This document shows, in pieces, positions 47,001 through 59,600 of a stretch of 64,000 bases of DNA. The notes below the pieces were generated by a model. The model worked only from the letters and a program-made list of their open reading frames with translations, was not told where the DNA came from and made no database searches. The position numbers were made by a program, and so were the translations under genes. Source of the DNA: Purshia tridentata (lineage: Eukaryota; Streptophyta; Magnoliopsida; Rosales; Rosaceae); assembly GCA_003254885.1 (NCBI GenBank), contig QANT01008853.1:1-64000 (forward strand). Reading direction: 5' to 3'. Position 1 is the first letter of the stretch. Each line of letters starts with the position of its first letter.

Positions 47001-50000
47001 AGAAGTTGAACACTTAAAATTGTTGTTTGACAATTCAATGGTGAAACCAAAAGCCAGCGAGGATTTTTCTCAAGCTGAAGTAGCGCCCCATATGGAGAAG
47101 GCATTACAAGATGAATTGAAGTTTCAGAAAGAATCCACTGCCAACTTGGCTCTGCAGTTGGAGAGGAGTCAAGAATCAAATATTGAGCTGGTTTCGGTTC
47201 TCCAGGAGCTGGAAGAGACAATTGAAAAACAAAAATTGGAGTTGGAAAATCTTTCAGAACTACAAACGAAATTAAGTGAAATGGAAAATTCAATCCAGAT
47301 AACTACAGAGGAAAACAATAATTTAATGTGTGAGCTGCAACAATTGCAGGAATCAGAGAAGAAGTTGCAAGTTACAGTGCAACTGCTGGAACATGCACTG
47401 GAGGAGAAAAACCATGACATAGAGAAAGGATCGAGTCCGAAGAAACGAACCCTTTTGGATATTGAGACAGAATACAAAAGTAAATTATTTGCTAAAGAAG
47501 GAGAAATTATTAAATTGAAAGCAAAGTTATCCGAGTCTCTCAAAGAAAGGCATTCTGCAGAGATGGGGTCCATCACCATGCATGGAGGTGAAGCAGATCT
47601 GATCAGAGAAATTGAAGTCTTGAAAGAGAAGGTGCAGGAGCTAGAGAGAGATTGCAATGAGCTGACGGATGAAAACCTTGAACTCTTGTTCAAGCTTAAG
47701 GTAGCAAAGAAAAATTCCACAGTTGGACATGCACCTGTTGATCCTCCAGCCATGGAGCTTTTAGCAGATTCTTTTACCAGCTTTGGGTCCCAAATACAAA
47801 ATTCAGAGGAGAAGTTTAATAAGGAATTGCTTGGTGAAACTACAAATAATAATGAGCTTTCAATTCAAGTACTTGAGAGTCTGAAAATGGAACTAGAAAT
47901 TAAAGTCAAAGAACTGGGTAAAGAATTGCTAGAGAAAAGGTCTGAGATAGAAAAACTTGAGGCCGACTTGCTAACCAAAGAAGAAGAAATTGGGGTTCTA
48001 AGACAGGTCCAGACTGAATTAGAAGGTAAGGTTTCTAATCTTCAAAAGGAAAAAATGGAGCTAGAGGACCACATGGAAGTTGTGCTAAGAGAAAGTGATA
48101 TCACTTCCAAGTGTTTGAATGATCTGCGGAAGGATTTAATGGTGCTTAGCACCAGTGTGGACTCCCATGTTTCCACCAATAAGATACTTGAAAGGAAATC
48201 TTCAGAGCTAGAAGCTGATAAATTTGAGCTAGAACTTTATGTATCAAAGCTTGAACAAGAAATCATACAATTGTCAGTATGTATTTCTTCTCTGGAAGCT
48301 CAACTAAGATACTTGACAGATGAAAAGGAGGCTAATCAATTAGAATTAGATAATTCCAAATCTTATTCTATGAGTCTCCAAGATGAGATCAGTAAACTAA
48401 AAATTGAGATGGAATCTGATAAAGTAGAACTGAAACAGAAATTACAGGACTTGGAAAGTCAGTGGTCAGAAGCCCGAGAAGAATGTGAATTTCTGAAAAG
48501 GGCAAATCCAAAGTTACAAGCTACTGCAGAGAGCCTCATTGAAGAGTGCAATTCTCTTGAGAAATCAAATGGGGAGTTGAGGAAACAAAAACAGGAGTTG
48601 CATGAGCACTGTTCCCTTTTGGAGGCAAAGTTGAATGAATCACACAAGAGCTTTACAGATTGCTCCAAAAGAGTTGAAGTGCTGGAAAAAGATCTTTCTT
48701 TAATGCTGGAAAACATTGCCTCAAAAGAAGAAGGCCTATATTCAGAATTAGATGCACTTCTTGATGAAAACATGAAGCATAAGGAGAAACTTATATTGGA
48801 AGAGAGCTCGTTGAATAAGATGTATATGAAGAAGGTAGTTGAAGTTGAGAGCCTTGAAAAAGAGGTGGAACGACTTACCAAGCAACTTTCTGCAACTCAA
48901 AAAGAAAGAGAAGAACTATCTTCGGATGCTGTCCAGGAAGTATCCACATTACGAGCTGAGAAGGAAATGGTTGAATCTGCTCTGCAAGAGGTTCAGTCTA
49001 AAGCAATACAGACTGAGAATGAATTCAATATTGTGAGAACAGAATCTGAAGCGAAGCTACAAGGCCTGTTAATTGAACTTGCTGCTTCTAAGCAAAACCA
49101 GGGATCAATGATGGCTGACCATGAAAGGCTATTGAAGCTTTTGGAGAATTACAAATCAGGTGAAGCAAAATTGAAGACCACTGTGAATGATCTTGAACTA
49201 AAGCTTACAGTTTCTGATTATGAACGGCAACAGCTGGTGGACGAATCTACCAATCTGAAGGTTAAACTGCAGAAATTAGGTAATTGTCAGGATGAAGTTT
49301 TGGCTCTTAAGAATGAGCTTGATGCAACCAAGTTTGGGACAGAAAAATTGGAAGCATCACTGCATTCAATATCTGTAGAATGTGAAGATCTGAAGGCAGA
49401 GAAGAATTCATTCCATGACAAGATCTCAACATTGGATAAGGCCTTATTTGAATTGGAGGATTGCAAACGTAATAAAGTGGTCTTGGAGGGAAAACTTCTG
49501 CAGATTGAAGCTGATCTAATTGCAAAAGAGGCTTTATGTGCAAAGGATGCTGAACTGAAAAAAGAGTTAAACCAGATCAGGAGAGCTAACGTGCAGTATC
49601 AGCAGAATATACAGAAACTTGAAGACGAGAAAGATGAGTGCCTAAGAAGATCTCAAGCCCTTGAAAAAGATTTGAAACTATTGAGGGAAGAAAAACAAAA
49701 ACAGAGGGATTGTAGCAGTCCAAAGGTTTCCAGCTCTTCAAAGAGCAGTACTAAGGTTATCCCCGTCGATGAAGATACGAAGCTCTCACGAGTGAGTGCC
49801 ATTTCTTCTTTTTTTAAATTTTTTTTAATATTATTGTCAAGACTGTAAAAGTATGGATTTCTGACGTTCTTTGATTGAACAGAATGAAATGGCGAAGACC
49901 AGCAGTCATCGTCGTGATAATAGAAGGAAGCCACTTTTGAAGAATTCTCAGGTACAAGGACTTGCAAAAGATCAAAATTATCCTTATAGCAACCAGAATC

Positions 50001-50744
50001 AAAGAGAGGTTAGACATCTGATTTCATCTTGCATCTACTGCTAATGTTGCAATAACAATTTGTTGTCATTGTTCTTTACATTTGCATAGTACACACAGAC
50101 ACACACAAACACACACCATGACATAGATAATATAGTTGATTTCTGCATAATAATAAGATTGTGGATTCCTCTCAATGTGATGATGTTGTGTAACTTTACA
50201 GAGCTTTTATTTTGCTCTTTTTCTTTTATTCTTTTCCATTACAGGAGGATAATGGAAATGAAATTCACAATGGAAGTCCTCGTGATGTTGGAATTGACCC
50301 TGGTTTAAAGATAAAGTTGCTTGAGGATGAACTTGTTAAGGCATTGGAAGCAAATAACATTTATAAGCTTCAAGTTGATAGGTGAGTGGAAGAGGAACAC
50401 ATTATGCCTTGAAAACACATTAAGGAAAGTAGCATTTGCCTTGTTTATTCAACCTTTTATGTACATTTCATGTTAAAAGATATTCCCATCTATTATTACC
50501 CCACAGGCTATTGTCCGAGGCTCGACACAGCCATGTAGATCCTCATCGAAATTCAAAAGCTGAAGCTTCAGCAGTGGGAAAAGAAAGACATGAACGCTCG
50601 AGATCATCTCTAGAGACAGAATTGAAAGACATTCGTGAGCGCTACTTGCACATGAGCCTCAAATACGCTGAGGTAGAAGCTGAACGTGAGGAACTTGTGA
50701 TGAAGCTCAAAGCAAACAAGGGTGGCAAAAGGTGGTTCTCATGA
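44074..50744 (+). CDS. NT-C2 domain plus long coiled-coil protein (myosin heavy chain-related)
   Basis: Nine coding exons (44074-44154, 44707-44904, 45090-45212, 45803-45840, 45943-46111, 46513-49791, 49883-50008, 50245-50381, 50507-50744) give 1,462 residues. Residues 1-~140 form the N-terminal C2 (EEIG1/EHBP1-type) domain: MFRLHKNRPAKSGERIDFKF, VPKGWDKLFVSIVSVETGK, NGNCQWTETL and LPLKKCNYGTILQVKMNCLT. A Ser-rich linker (~155-300) follows. One 3.3-kb exon encodes ~1,000 residues of Leu/Glu/Lys heptads with almost no Pro, a near-continuous coiled coil. The C-terminal exons add a basic linker, LLEDELVKALEANNIYKLQ and a final coil ending KANKGGKRWFS. Arabidopsis relatives (At1g63300, At5g41140, At5g52280) are annotated as myosin-heavy-chain-related but have no motor; a membrane-tethering or organelle-linking role is inferred from NT-C2. 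The protein looks complete. Confidence 0.92.
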
Positions 50745-53700
50745 ATCCATTGAAGCCATGACCTGTCATTTTCTTGAGCCTACCAATCTCCGGTAGCTTT
50801 TTAATGCATCTTTGTATCACAGCTTTCCATCGGCGTGGATATTCCATTGAGTGAATTACTGTAGAGCAGAATATGCGTAGCCAAAGGTGACTGATGGAAA
50901 GTAGGGAAGTGCTAGCTAACAGTATTGAAGTTAAAAGAAATAATGAATAATAAGAAAATAGAAGCGTTTTTCATTTCTTCTCCCATTGTAGATCTCAGTC
51001 ATAACAAAAGTTGAAAAAAAAAAACTGTGCGATAAAATAAAAATTTGTAACCAGTCTGTTACAGTGTATTGGAAAATTTCAAATTGATAATTAGAATTAC
51101 AAATTCAAATATGATGTTATGACTAAGTACTAATTTCATGAATGAGATATCTTATAAGCTATTTTTGTGACATCTCCTTAGTCATACTATTATACTCTCT
51201 GTGCGTGTGTATCATGATGTTTGGTTGGGTATCAGATAATATTCTTCCCAAGCTTTACAGATACCTTATTAAATATACTATTTATTCTATGCGCGGCTGC
51301 ACACTGTGCCTTTTTTTACACAGGGAAAAGAATATGCCAATATGGGGCTGTTCACTGTTGTGACTTTTGAGAGCACTAATTTCAGCATTTCATTTTTTCT
51401 TTTTCCAATACTTTTTTGGGAAGCAATAGCCTATGACAACATAAGTTGCATAACACGTGCAAGATATTAACTTGAGAACTCACTAAGACCTAGTTTAGTA
51501 TATGCATGACTGGACAATATTATTTCAATCGAACTGTCAAATGTTTGTCAAGTAGCGGACAAAGAGGTTAGATAAGTTGTTATGTGCTTCGTGTGTTACA
51601 TATTATGCATTCTTATTTCTTACAACAGAAAGTTTCACAATTTTTCTGATAATCATCATATTAAAATCTTGCTCAAGTCTTCAACATACAAATCAGTCAG
51701 TCACTGTTTAATTGCCAACCAAATTTGATGACAGGTATCTTAAGATCTTAAAATGGTGTCATCTGACTCATCAAAGAGCATTTAACCCAAGAAAGTAAAT
51801 AGTACTTAATAATAATTGAATAAGAAGCATCAAAGAGGGAACCTTCCTTCACAAGACATTACGCAATCAATTAAAAAGAGTATCAAACTTTTGTGCTTGA
51901 GAAAAAAAGGGAACGAAATTGCTGGTGTCACTAAGAGCATGAAATCTCACTCAGACAATATAAAACAAAGAACACCGAAGAAAAAGGCCTACCTACTCTC
52001 AAATAATACTTATACAACAGAAGGCATAACATTTTCTGAGGGTATAATTCCATGTAAAGAAAACCAAAGATGCATGGGTTTGTATGCATGACATGATTTG
52101 GTGCCATCTGGCAAACTCAGTCCAGTTAGACCGAGTGATGTATTTATCGAACACATCTCTCACGTAGATCAAATCTATTATATTCAACACCTTGTTGGCT
52201 ATAATTTTGGCAAAGACCTTGTTGTTCAGGAATTGCATTGGAGGGCTGAGATTCGTTTAGTGAATTCTGATTCAATGATTTGTGATAAAGATTAAACAGA
52301 GGGTCACCCTCACAATCCCAACAATTGGCCACTTGGGCAGGCCCATGAAATCTTTCAGTAGAATCCTATTGCATGACACTCCCAAAACCTCTCTCTTGCA
52401 CAGAAAGAAAGAAAACAACAAAAGCTAGCATAGCATGTCAAATTGACATTATTAAATGTGTGTGTAGGTGTGGTTTGCAAAAAGAAAAAATGATCAATTG
52501 AGGCCAGAATGAAAGAGGACGGAGGAGGTGTCATCAGTCAGAGTTGGAGAGCAAAGGAGGTAGTGCCAATGGCATATCCTTTGGAAGATGCTGAAATTGA
52601 AACCTCCATTTCTCGCTTTTTCTACTTTCTTTTTTGTTTCCTTTAGGCTTTAGCCAAAAAGTCACCACACACAGGGCCCAAGTCATCACACCTTTTTATT
52701 GCCCTCATGACCAACCCCAAAATCCTATAAACAACCAATCCAACCATTGTGACTAAACCCTCTTAGTACTACTTGCTGCAGTATCATACCATCAACCCAT
52801 TTCATGCTGTGGCTCACTGGCCACCCCCACCAATGGCACCTACCAACTGTTTGAGCCAAAGTGGTGGGGGTGGTCATTGCAGCTGTTGTTTGGTTAATTT
52901 GGAGGGTGATGGTGGTGTTTTTTCGGAATAATTAGGCGTGCTCTTACTTACCCACATGAATGAATCTTTGTTCAAGGCAGTGGGAGGTGAAATAAAGATT
53001 GTTGATCGAGTAGCTGAATCAGCCTTCTTGCAGGGTGGGATTCTCTAAAAGGGCAACTTCAATCCTTTGGCATTTTGGCTTCTGCAGAGTCTCTCTCTCT
53101 CTCTCTCTTTGGACTTTTACATGTGTTTCGGCTCCAGGAAATTATGGTGAGGGTGAGTCAGAGTGAGACAGTGCTGTTATGTCCTTTCCCTGTTTTCTTG
53201 TTTATTATGGTATGAAAACTATGTGTTTTGTATATATGCAGCAGGCCTGTGGGCTGTGGCTAAGTACTTTATAATTACAGTAACTCTACTTGTTGTCACT
53301 AAATCTCTGAGCACATTTGCTTCACTGCTGAGCCTTTTATCTTTTCTCATTTTCATCTTGCATGAATGAGCCTTATTGCTTCCATTTGCTGGACAACTGC
53401 AGAGTTAACCATGAACAAGCATACCCAAACTTCCAATTATTGCTACTCGAATCTTTCACCTTATTGCAAGTAGTAGTACTACGTAGCCTTACCATGAAAT
53501 TACAAGCAATGTAGCTAAATTAAAACAGCATTTTTCTCATACCAAAATGCAGAAAATTAGTTGGCAAGTTCGTTCATTTATTATTCATACGCTACAGTTC
53601 CAGTTGAATGAAATTGTTGTAGTGCAATTGCACCTGGTCGAAATATTCATCATCTTATATATTCTCTACTATCGTCAATGAATTGCTCCCAGTTGTTTAA

Positions 53701-54447
53701 TCAATTCATAACCAGAGCCATTCTTTTATGCATATATTTTTTTTAAGGAGGGTTGATGGTTGAACTCCACACCAGAATGACCACCCAAGAAAATGTACCC
53801 ACTGACCACTGAAGGATATCAATATATGATGTCGGTCGTTTGGCCACAATTAGGTAGCTATATATAATCTTTTATTAAATACATGGTTCATGGCTCACTA
53901 AAATGTTAATAAACTAAATATAATCAAAATATTCAATGTGACAGAAGTGAGGACATATAGCACTTTGATAATTAGCACTAACTCTGTCCAGCAGCAACAG
54001 TGGAACTGGAAACTTGGAAAGGATATTCGGTTTTCAAAGAAGTGTTGTCATAAAAGATGTGGGTATATTAGTAATTATGAATGCATGAGGTGGACGACCA
54101 GCATGGCAGATAAGAACAAGCCTTGAGTTAGATGCTGCACTTGTAATGCAAGCAGCTCGGGTCAATATTAGTCAAATCCATGACCTGACCAATTTACTCC
54201 AATGTGGGGTATTTTAGTAATTGACAATTTATTTTCTTTTCTATAGTTCAAATCAAAACTCCTACTACAAGTCTACAACAAGTCTACAAGTTACAACTAA
54301 CCGCCAAAAAGACGTGAGAAGGGATACCTAAAACCGAGAATCCTTAATTATAAAAAATAAAAAAGTTGAAGGCTCTTAAGTCTTAACCTAACAAATAAAG
54401 GGATTTCAATAGTCTCTCCTCCCTTCCCCTTTGTGGGAGAAGGTTCA
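50745..54447. other. Gene-free interval downstream of the NT-C2 gene
   Basis: No gene is supported in ~3.7 kb. A CT run lies at 53,090-53,108. The remainder is AT-rich unique sequence; ORFs (e.g. 51,816-52,091) lack any family resemblance. Confidence 0.5.
53090..53108 (+). repeat. (CT)n microsatellite
   Basis: A short CT run of about nine units in gene-free DNA. Confidence 0.8.
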
Positions 54448-54984
54448 AATATTATGGAGAAAATTACAATTTACACAGTTTAGATTTGAGGTGTTTCACA
54501 ATTTACACTTTATAATTTTAATTTTTTAATTTTAGTACTTAATGTTTGATTTACCTATAATTCATTATTGCCAATTTTTTTATTGTCTAATCATATGTTA
54601 ATTGATGACTTAACAATTTCAAATTTCACATTTTTGCCAACCTATAAGGTTGAATGACCTCTTTGCATGTATATTTTCAATAAATTAAGTTTGATATGGA
54701 TTTCAGAAGGTTGTTAAAAAAAAAAAAATCCATATCAAACTATTAAAGCTCTTTTTATGGGGCAGTTTGAGAGATCGTTTAGCTTTATAAGTCAACAAAA
54801 TGTGGGATCCACAACTATAACAGTATTAATTAATGTTTGATTAGACCGTTAGATATACTATAATAGTGAATTGTAAGTAAATTAAAACATCAGGTATTAA
54901 ATTGAAAAAAATGAAATAATAGGGTGCAAGTTGTGAAACCCCAAACTTGAGGGGTGTAAGTTGTAATTTGCACAATATTATGGA
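54448..54984. mobile_element. 515-bp MITE with ~110-bp TIRs and an 11-bp target duplication
   Basis: The element body is 54459-54973. The same 11 bases AATATTATGGA flank it at 54448-54458 and 54974-54984. The left end (GAAAATTACAATTTACAC) and the reverse of the right end (GTGCAAATTACAACTTACAC) begin inverted arms that stay alignable for about 110 bases, including TTTCACAA and TTAATTTAC-like words. There is no coding capacity. Long TIRs and a 9-11-bp duplication are what Mutator-like non-autonomous elements leave. The two duplicated flanks are still identical, so the insertion is not very old even though the arms differ from each other. Confidence 0.72.
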
Positions 54985-54994
54985 TGATACTTGT

Positions 54995-56260
54995 TGATTT
55001 GGTAATTTGTTGCACTAGGGCAACAATAACTGATGGTTATGACTATTTGGGTCGGTGTGAAAAATAAAGATCAGTGACATTTTAGTCATTTGTTGTGCCA
55101 ATTACCAAATTACCTATCAATGACTACAATTGTTTGAGTTGGGGTAGATGTGAAAAATAAGAAGCAATGCCATTTTGGTAAATTGTTGCACAAGGTCATT
55201 AATAAGGACCAGTGACATTTTAGTCATTTGTTGCATCAAGTTATCCATTAATGACTATAACTCTTTGAGTTACTGTTTTTTCTAAATTTTTTTAAATTTT
55301 TATATATTATAAAAGAGGAGAGGGTTCGAACTTGAGTGTATATGGGAGAGAACTTTTATTCTTAGCTAACTAAATCAACATCAATTCACTTCCTTAAAAA
55401 TTGAAAAACAAGAAGCCATAACATTTTTCCTCAAATTTGTTTGGCTATAGTGAAAAGTTAAATAACACTAATTAATTGTTTGGGTAGATGTGAAAAATAA
55501 GGTCCAATGCCATTTTGGTAATTTGTTGCACAAGTTCGTCAATAACACTATAACTATTTGGGTTGGTATGAAAATTAAGAACGGGTGGCGTTTTAGTCAG
55601 TTGCTGCACCAATGTAGTCCATTAATGACGGTGTTAATCACTTGTGCTAGCGAGATTATATTACTCCTTCATGAAAAAGGAGTCATGAGTTAGTAATGTT
55701 CAGGTTAATCACTTGGAGAGGTGGTAATTTGTGTTAGTGGTTTGTTCTCCTGTTGTGTCATTTTATATTTGTGTTAAATATTAATCAATTTTAACTTGAC
55801 TATTTAATTAATCGTGTAATATAGTTATAACCAGTCTGTTTATAGTCATGTTATATTATGCTGACTAATATATGTGATTTAAAAAACTTAAACTTTATTT
55901 TAAACCAAACAATTATCACTTATGCATCACATATAAATAAAAAATTTGTTTAATTATTATACTAATAAAATTATAAAAATAAAAAATAAAACAGAAAAGT
56001 AACTCATTTTGTTCATATAAATTAGTTAAACATGTTTATATTTCTTAATAAATTGGTCATTTTCTCTTTCTTGTTTTTGGGGAATTATATTTCTACGGTT
56101 CTAATCTAACTGCTCTACTTAATAAAATGGAAAAGAATATGCAGTTAAAGAAAAAAAAGAAGAGTAAAGAGATTACTTATTAGGGCAGTTCGGGTAGAGG
56201 CGTGAAAAACAAGGATCAGGGGTGTTTTCGTCATCTCCCAACAATCCAACCAATTTACGG
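54995..56260. repeat. Degenerate array of alternating ~45-bp repeat motifs
   Basis: At least six related stretches occur, near 55055, 55147, 55199, 55487, 55563 and 56199, each built as GTGAAAAATAAGGxCCA followed by either 'cattttagtcatttgttgca' (type A) or 'cattttggtaatttgttgca' (type B). Types run A-B-A, then B-A, then A. Linkers repeat 'attaatgactataact.tttg'. The array is interrupted at ~55,270-55,480 and ~55,640-56,180. It ends ~440 bases before the PHD/GNAT start codon. Confidence 0.6.
55325..55392 (+). repeat. Short dispersed repeat, copy 2
   Basis: Matches 11,420-11,487 in the same orientation (gagtgtata.gggaga, ttttattctt, agctaacta, tcaattcac). It sits inside a break in the alternating array and may be the tail of an inserted element. 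Confidence 0.45.
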
Positions 56261-56516
56261 ATTCTGCCACTTGCCCCTTCCTATTAGGCCATTGACAGTG
56301 TCTGTCAATCGATCTCCCTCTCACAGTTGGGCCAGTTCACCTTCCAATAACATCGATATCGCGGACCTATCTGCTACCCTTCTCTCAAACTCAAATCTAT
56401 ACACCCCATAGATAAATACTAAGTGAAAATCCCTCAAAAACCCTAATTTGCCTCAACCCGATCTCTCTCACATTTCTTCACCATCTCACAGTCCCAATTC
56501 GCATCAATTTCACTCC

Positions 56517-56531
56517 ATGGCCCTCGTCTGA
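56517..56531 (+). promoter_or_regulatory. Minimal uORF (MALV) in the PHD/GNAT leader
   Basis: ATGGCCCTCGTCTGA encodes four residues and ends eight bases before a likely leader-intron donor at 56,540. The matching acceptor is TTTTGCAG ending at 56,653, giving a 114-base 5' UTR intron. The ATG has C at -3 and G at +4, a moderate context. Confidence 0.4.
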
Positions 56532-56697
56532 TATATCTGGTACAGTATTCCCTCCCCAATTTTCGTTTTATACTCTAGATTTTTAGGGTTGAGTGTTTTT
56601 GTTTTTGTTTTGTTTGATTCCAGTTTCAATTTTGTTTTTGGGGGATTTTGCAGATTTGGGGGACGATTTGTGGGGCCAGGTGTTTTATAGGACCGGC

Positions 56698-59600
56698 ATG
56701 AAGAGGGAATTGGCTTATGTATTGGACGGCCAGTCTCAGCTCGCCGATTCACTGGATAGGACACAGACCGAGTCACAGGCGAGTCCTTGTGTGCGTGTTT
56801 ATGAGAACGTTAACTTTAAGAGATTTAAAGGTGCTGTTGTGAATGGTTTAATTGTGTATACCCGAGAGAGAAGGTCTAGGATCAATGGCGGAAATGAGAT
56901 TTCCGAGAATGTGAAAATTAATGGGCTTAAGAGCTCGGTTGAGCCCAGAATTGATGAAAACCACCCTTCTCCTGAGGGGTCTGAAGGGGGTGAATTGGTT
57001 GAACTTGAAGTTAAAGAGGAACTAGATTTCGGTTTGAAGACACCTAGGAGTAGATATGGGACAGTCAGTGAGCTGTTTCGGCCTTCAATTGAGGATATGG
57101 ACGGGGACTTGGTTGAAGTTGTTGTTAAAGATGAGCGCAATTGTAATTTTGAAATACCAATGTGTAGACAGGCCTCGGCCGCGGAAGGGGGGCTGCCATT
57201 ATTTATTGGTAACGGTAGTGAGGGGGAAAAGGATGCGCAAGGAAGGCCATTGAAGCGGTTTACGCGATCGGCAGTGGGGCCTAAGTTTGAGCCCATCGGG
57301 AAAAGTGCTTCGGAGGTTGTGCCAGTTGAAGTAATATCGAGTGTAGAGGATGGGGATAATACAGTTGAAGTCAGTGCACTGATGTCGCCGCTGAAGAATA
57401 ATCTAGAATTGAAAATGTCGAAGAAGATTGTGCTGGACAGGAAGCCTACAACAGTCAAGGAGCTCTTTGACACTGGCTTGGTTGATGGGGTAACAGTGAT
57501 TTACATGGGTGGCAAGAAGGTAGCTTTGATTTCAAATTAATTTTATGCATTATGCATATATTGAATATCTATCATGAGCTAAGTGTTGGTGACGATTCTA
57601 ATTCAGGCATTTGGTCTGCGGGGCACAATAAGGGATGGCGGGATTTTGTGTTCATGTACTTCGTGCAACGGCTGCAGAGTGAGTAATGTTTGGTGCTGTA
57701 ATATAGTTTAACATCTAAAGTTGTTTTCTGAGTTGGTTTATGCGTTTATATAATTATTTTTCTCTCTCTTTTTGCCCCCAAATCTATGTAGGTTGTTCCA
57801 CCATCCCAATTTGAGATTCATGCTTGTAAGACATACAGACGAGCAGCACAGTATATTTGCTTTGCGAATGGAAGGAGCCTGCTTGATCTTTTGAAGGCGT
57901 GCAGGAGTGCTTCTTTGCATACTTTGGAGACAACGGTTCAGAGGTTCATCAGTTCTTCACCTATAGAGAAGTATTTCACTTGTAAAAAATGCAGCGGTAA
58001 GTTTTGTCTAACTTTTTGTATTATTTTAAAATTATAATGCACTTTTTTTTGAATTGTATCAGTTATGGCCATTTTCGTAACCTTTTTTTGGTTATTTTTG
58101 TTTTATCATTTTTAGTGTCCTTTCCTCCTTACTGTGCTCTGGGAGATGGATCTCTTTGCTATTCTTGCATGGAGTCAAAGAAACCTGAATGCAGCCCTAC
58201 TCATGAAACTGATAAAAGTCTCAGGTATGGAATCTTTTCAAGCTACCTCATCCAGCTTCATATTTATGCTGAAATTTGCTCTGGAATTTGTGGGTTTTGT
58301 TTTGGTATATTGTAGCCTTTGTTTTTTGCCTAAACTACCTGGTCTTTGATTTCATTGGGTTTGCCATTTTTAGCCTTTATAAAACTCTATTGGACCTTGG
58401 CTGTGAAAAAGGGAATTAATAACTTTATGTCATTAGGAAGTTTATCTCATATGCTTGTCTCTAAGTAGCAATAGGTAGGGCATGACGATGCAATTATCTT
58501 TGCATTGACTGGTAACACATATAAGAATATGACTTTTTTGTTGGTGTCAATATTTCTTTTATAAGGTCAATTATTAGGTAGTAAAGTAACAAAATTGTCT
58601 TACTGTAGCCTAGTGGCTCATTCAAAGGCTTTGGCTAGGACTTCAGTCAAAGCTTCATCGGCTGTTTGACATATATTTTGTCTGTTTGAAATGTGCTAAG
58701 CCTCGCCTCTGTGAATCAAATGGGTGGATTATTGAAAGACTTGTCCAATTTCTGAAAAATCAGATGATTTTGGAGTGACATATTGACATTTTATATTGTC
58801 TCTTAAAAAAAAAAGATATTCACGTTTCAAATTCTATATTAATTACAAGTTAAAACGTAAGAGCCACATATTTTGTAAAGGGAGTGACATATCCACATTC
58901 TGTATTAATTGCAAGTTTGTTGGAATCTATTGTGTATTGGGTGCTATTAATTATTAAAATTTGGTTAAAAATTTTGGTCTGATCTGGTGTTAAGTTATGG
59001 TGTGCTCCAGTGCTTATGGCTATTAGATTCAAATTATTCATGTTTACTATTTATAAGGAAATCAAAAGTAATGACCACTGTCATCAACTTATACCCTTTT
59101 TTATATTCATTTAGTTTGGTTTTAAGACTCAGTCTGGGGATTGGCTCCACTCCTGAGAGTCTGAGACTGTATTTTGTTAACTGTTTAAACCAAAACCCAA
59201 AACTTCTTTTTGGGTTTGCTATCCGTGCCATTATCTATGGGCATTTGACCCATAAACCCAAAGATGCTTTGTGTGTGAGATCATGTTTTTTAATGAATCA
59301 CTTGATTGCATGAACTTTAGTAAGTTAGTCACATAGCTGCACACTCTTTTGTTAGACATTGAAGATCTTTATGAGGCAATTCACAAATTAATCCAGTGTA
59401 GTACATATGGTAACATCTTTATTAGATATAGATTAGTGATAGTGTTTTTGCTTAAGCTGGAACTGCTCAGTGTCTTAAAGTGACTTTATGTCACAAGTCA
59501 CAAAAAAAGATTTTGAAGCCATATGGAAGACATAAGAATGTTACTAAGTTGTTTCCTTCTTTCGGCTTTAGTTGTGGAGTAGTATTGATATGAAAATTTC

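Noticed and set aside
47169-47753. 194-codon minus-strand frame inside the NT-C2 gene
   Set aside because: It is the Ser/Leu-rich shadow of the Glu/Lys-rich coiled-coil exon and shows no protein-family features.
52700-53400. Possible non-coding RNA gene around a CT tract downstream of the NT-C2 gene
   Set aside because: Apart from the CT run there is no hairpin, conserved miRNA sequence or ORF to support it.
56593-56697. In-frame extension upstream of the PHD/GNAT start (hydrophobic FLFLFCLIPV)
   Set aside because: It lies in a probable 114-base 5' UTR intron ending TTTTGCAG at 56,653, and no family member starts this way.
56799-57473. 224-codon minus-strand frame opposite the first PHD/GNAT exon
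   Set aside because: Ser/Thr-rich antisense of an acidic exon; the sense strand joins into a full recognisable protein.
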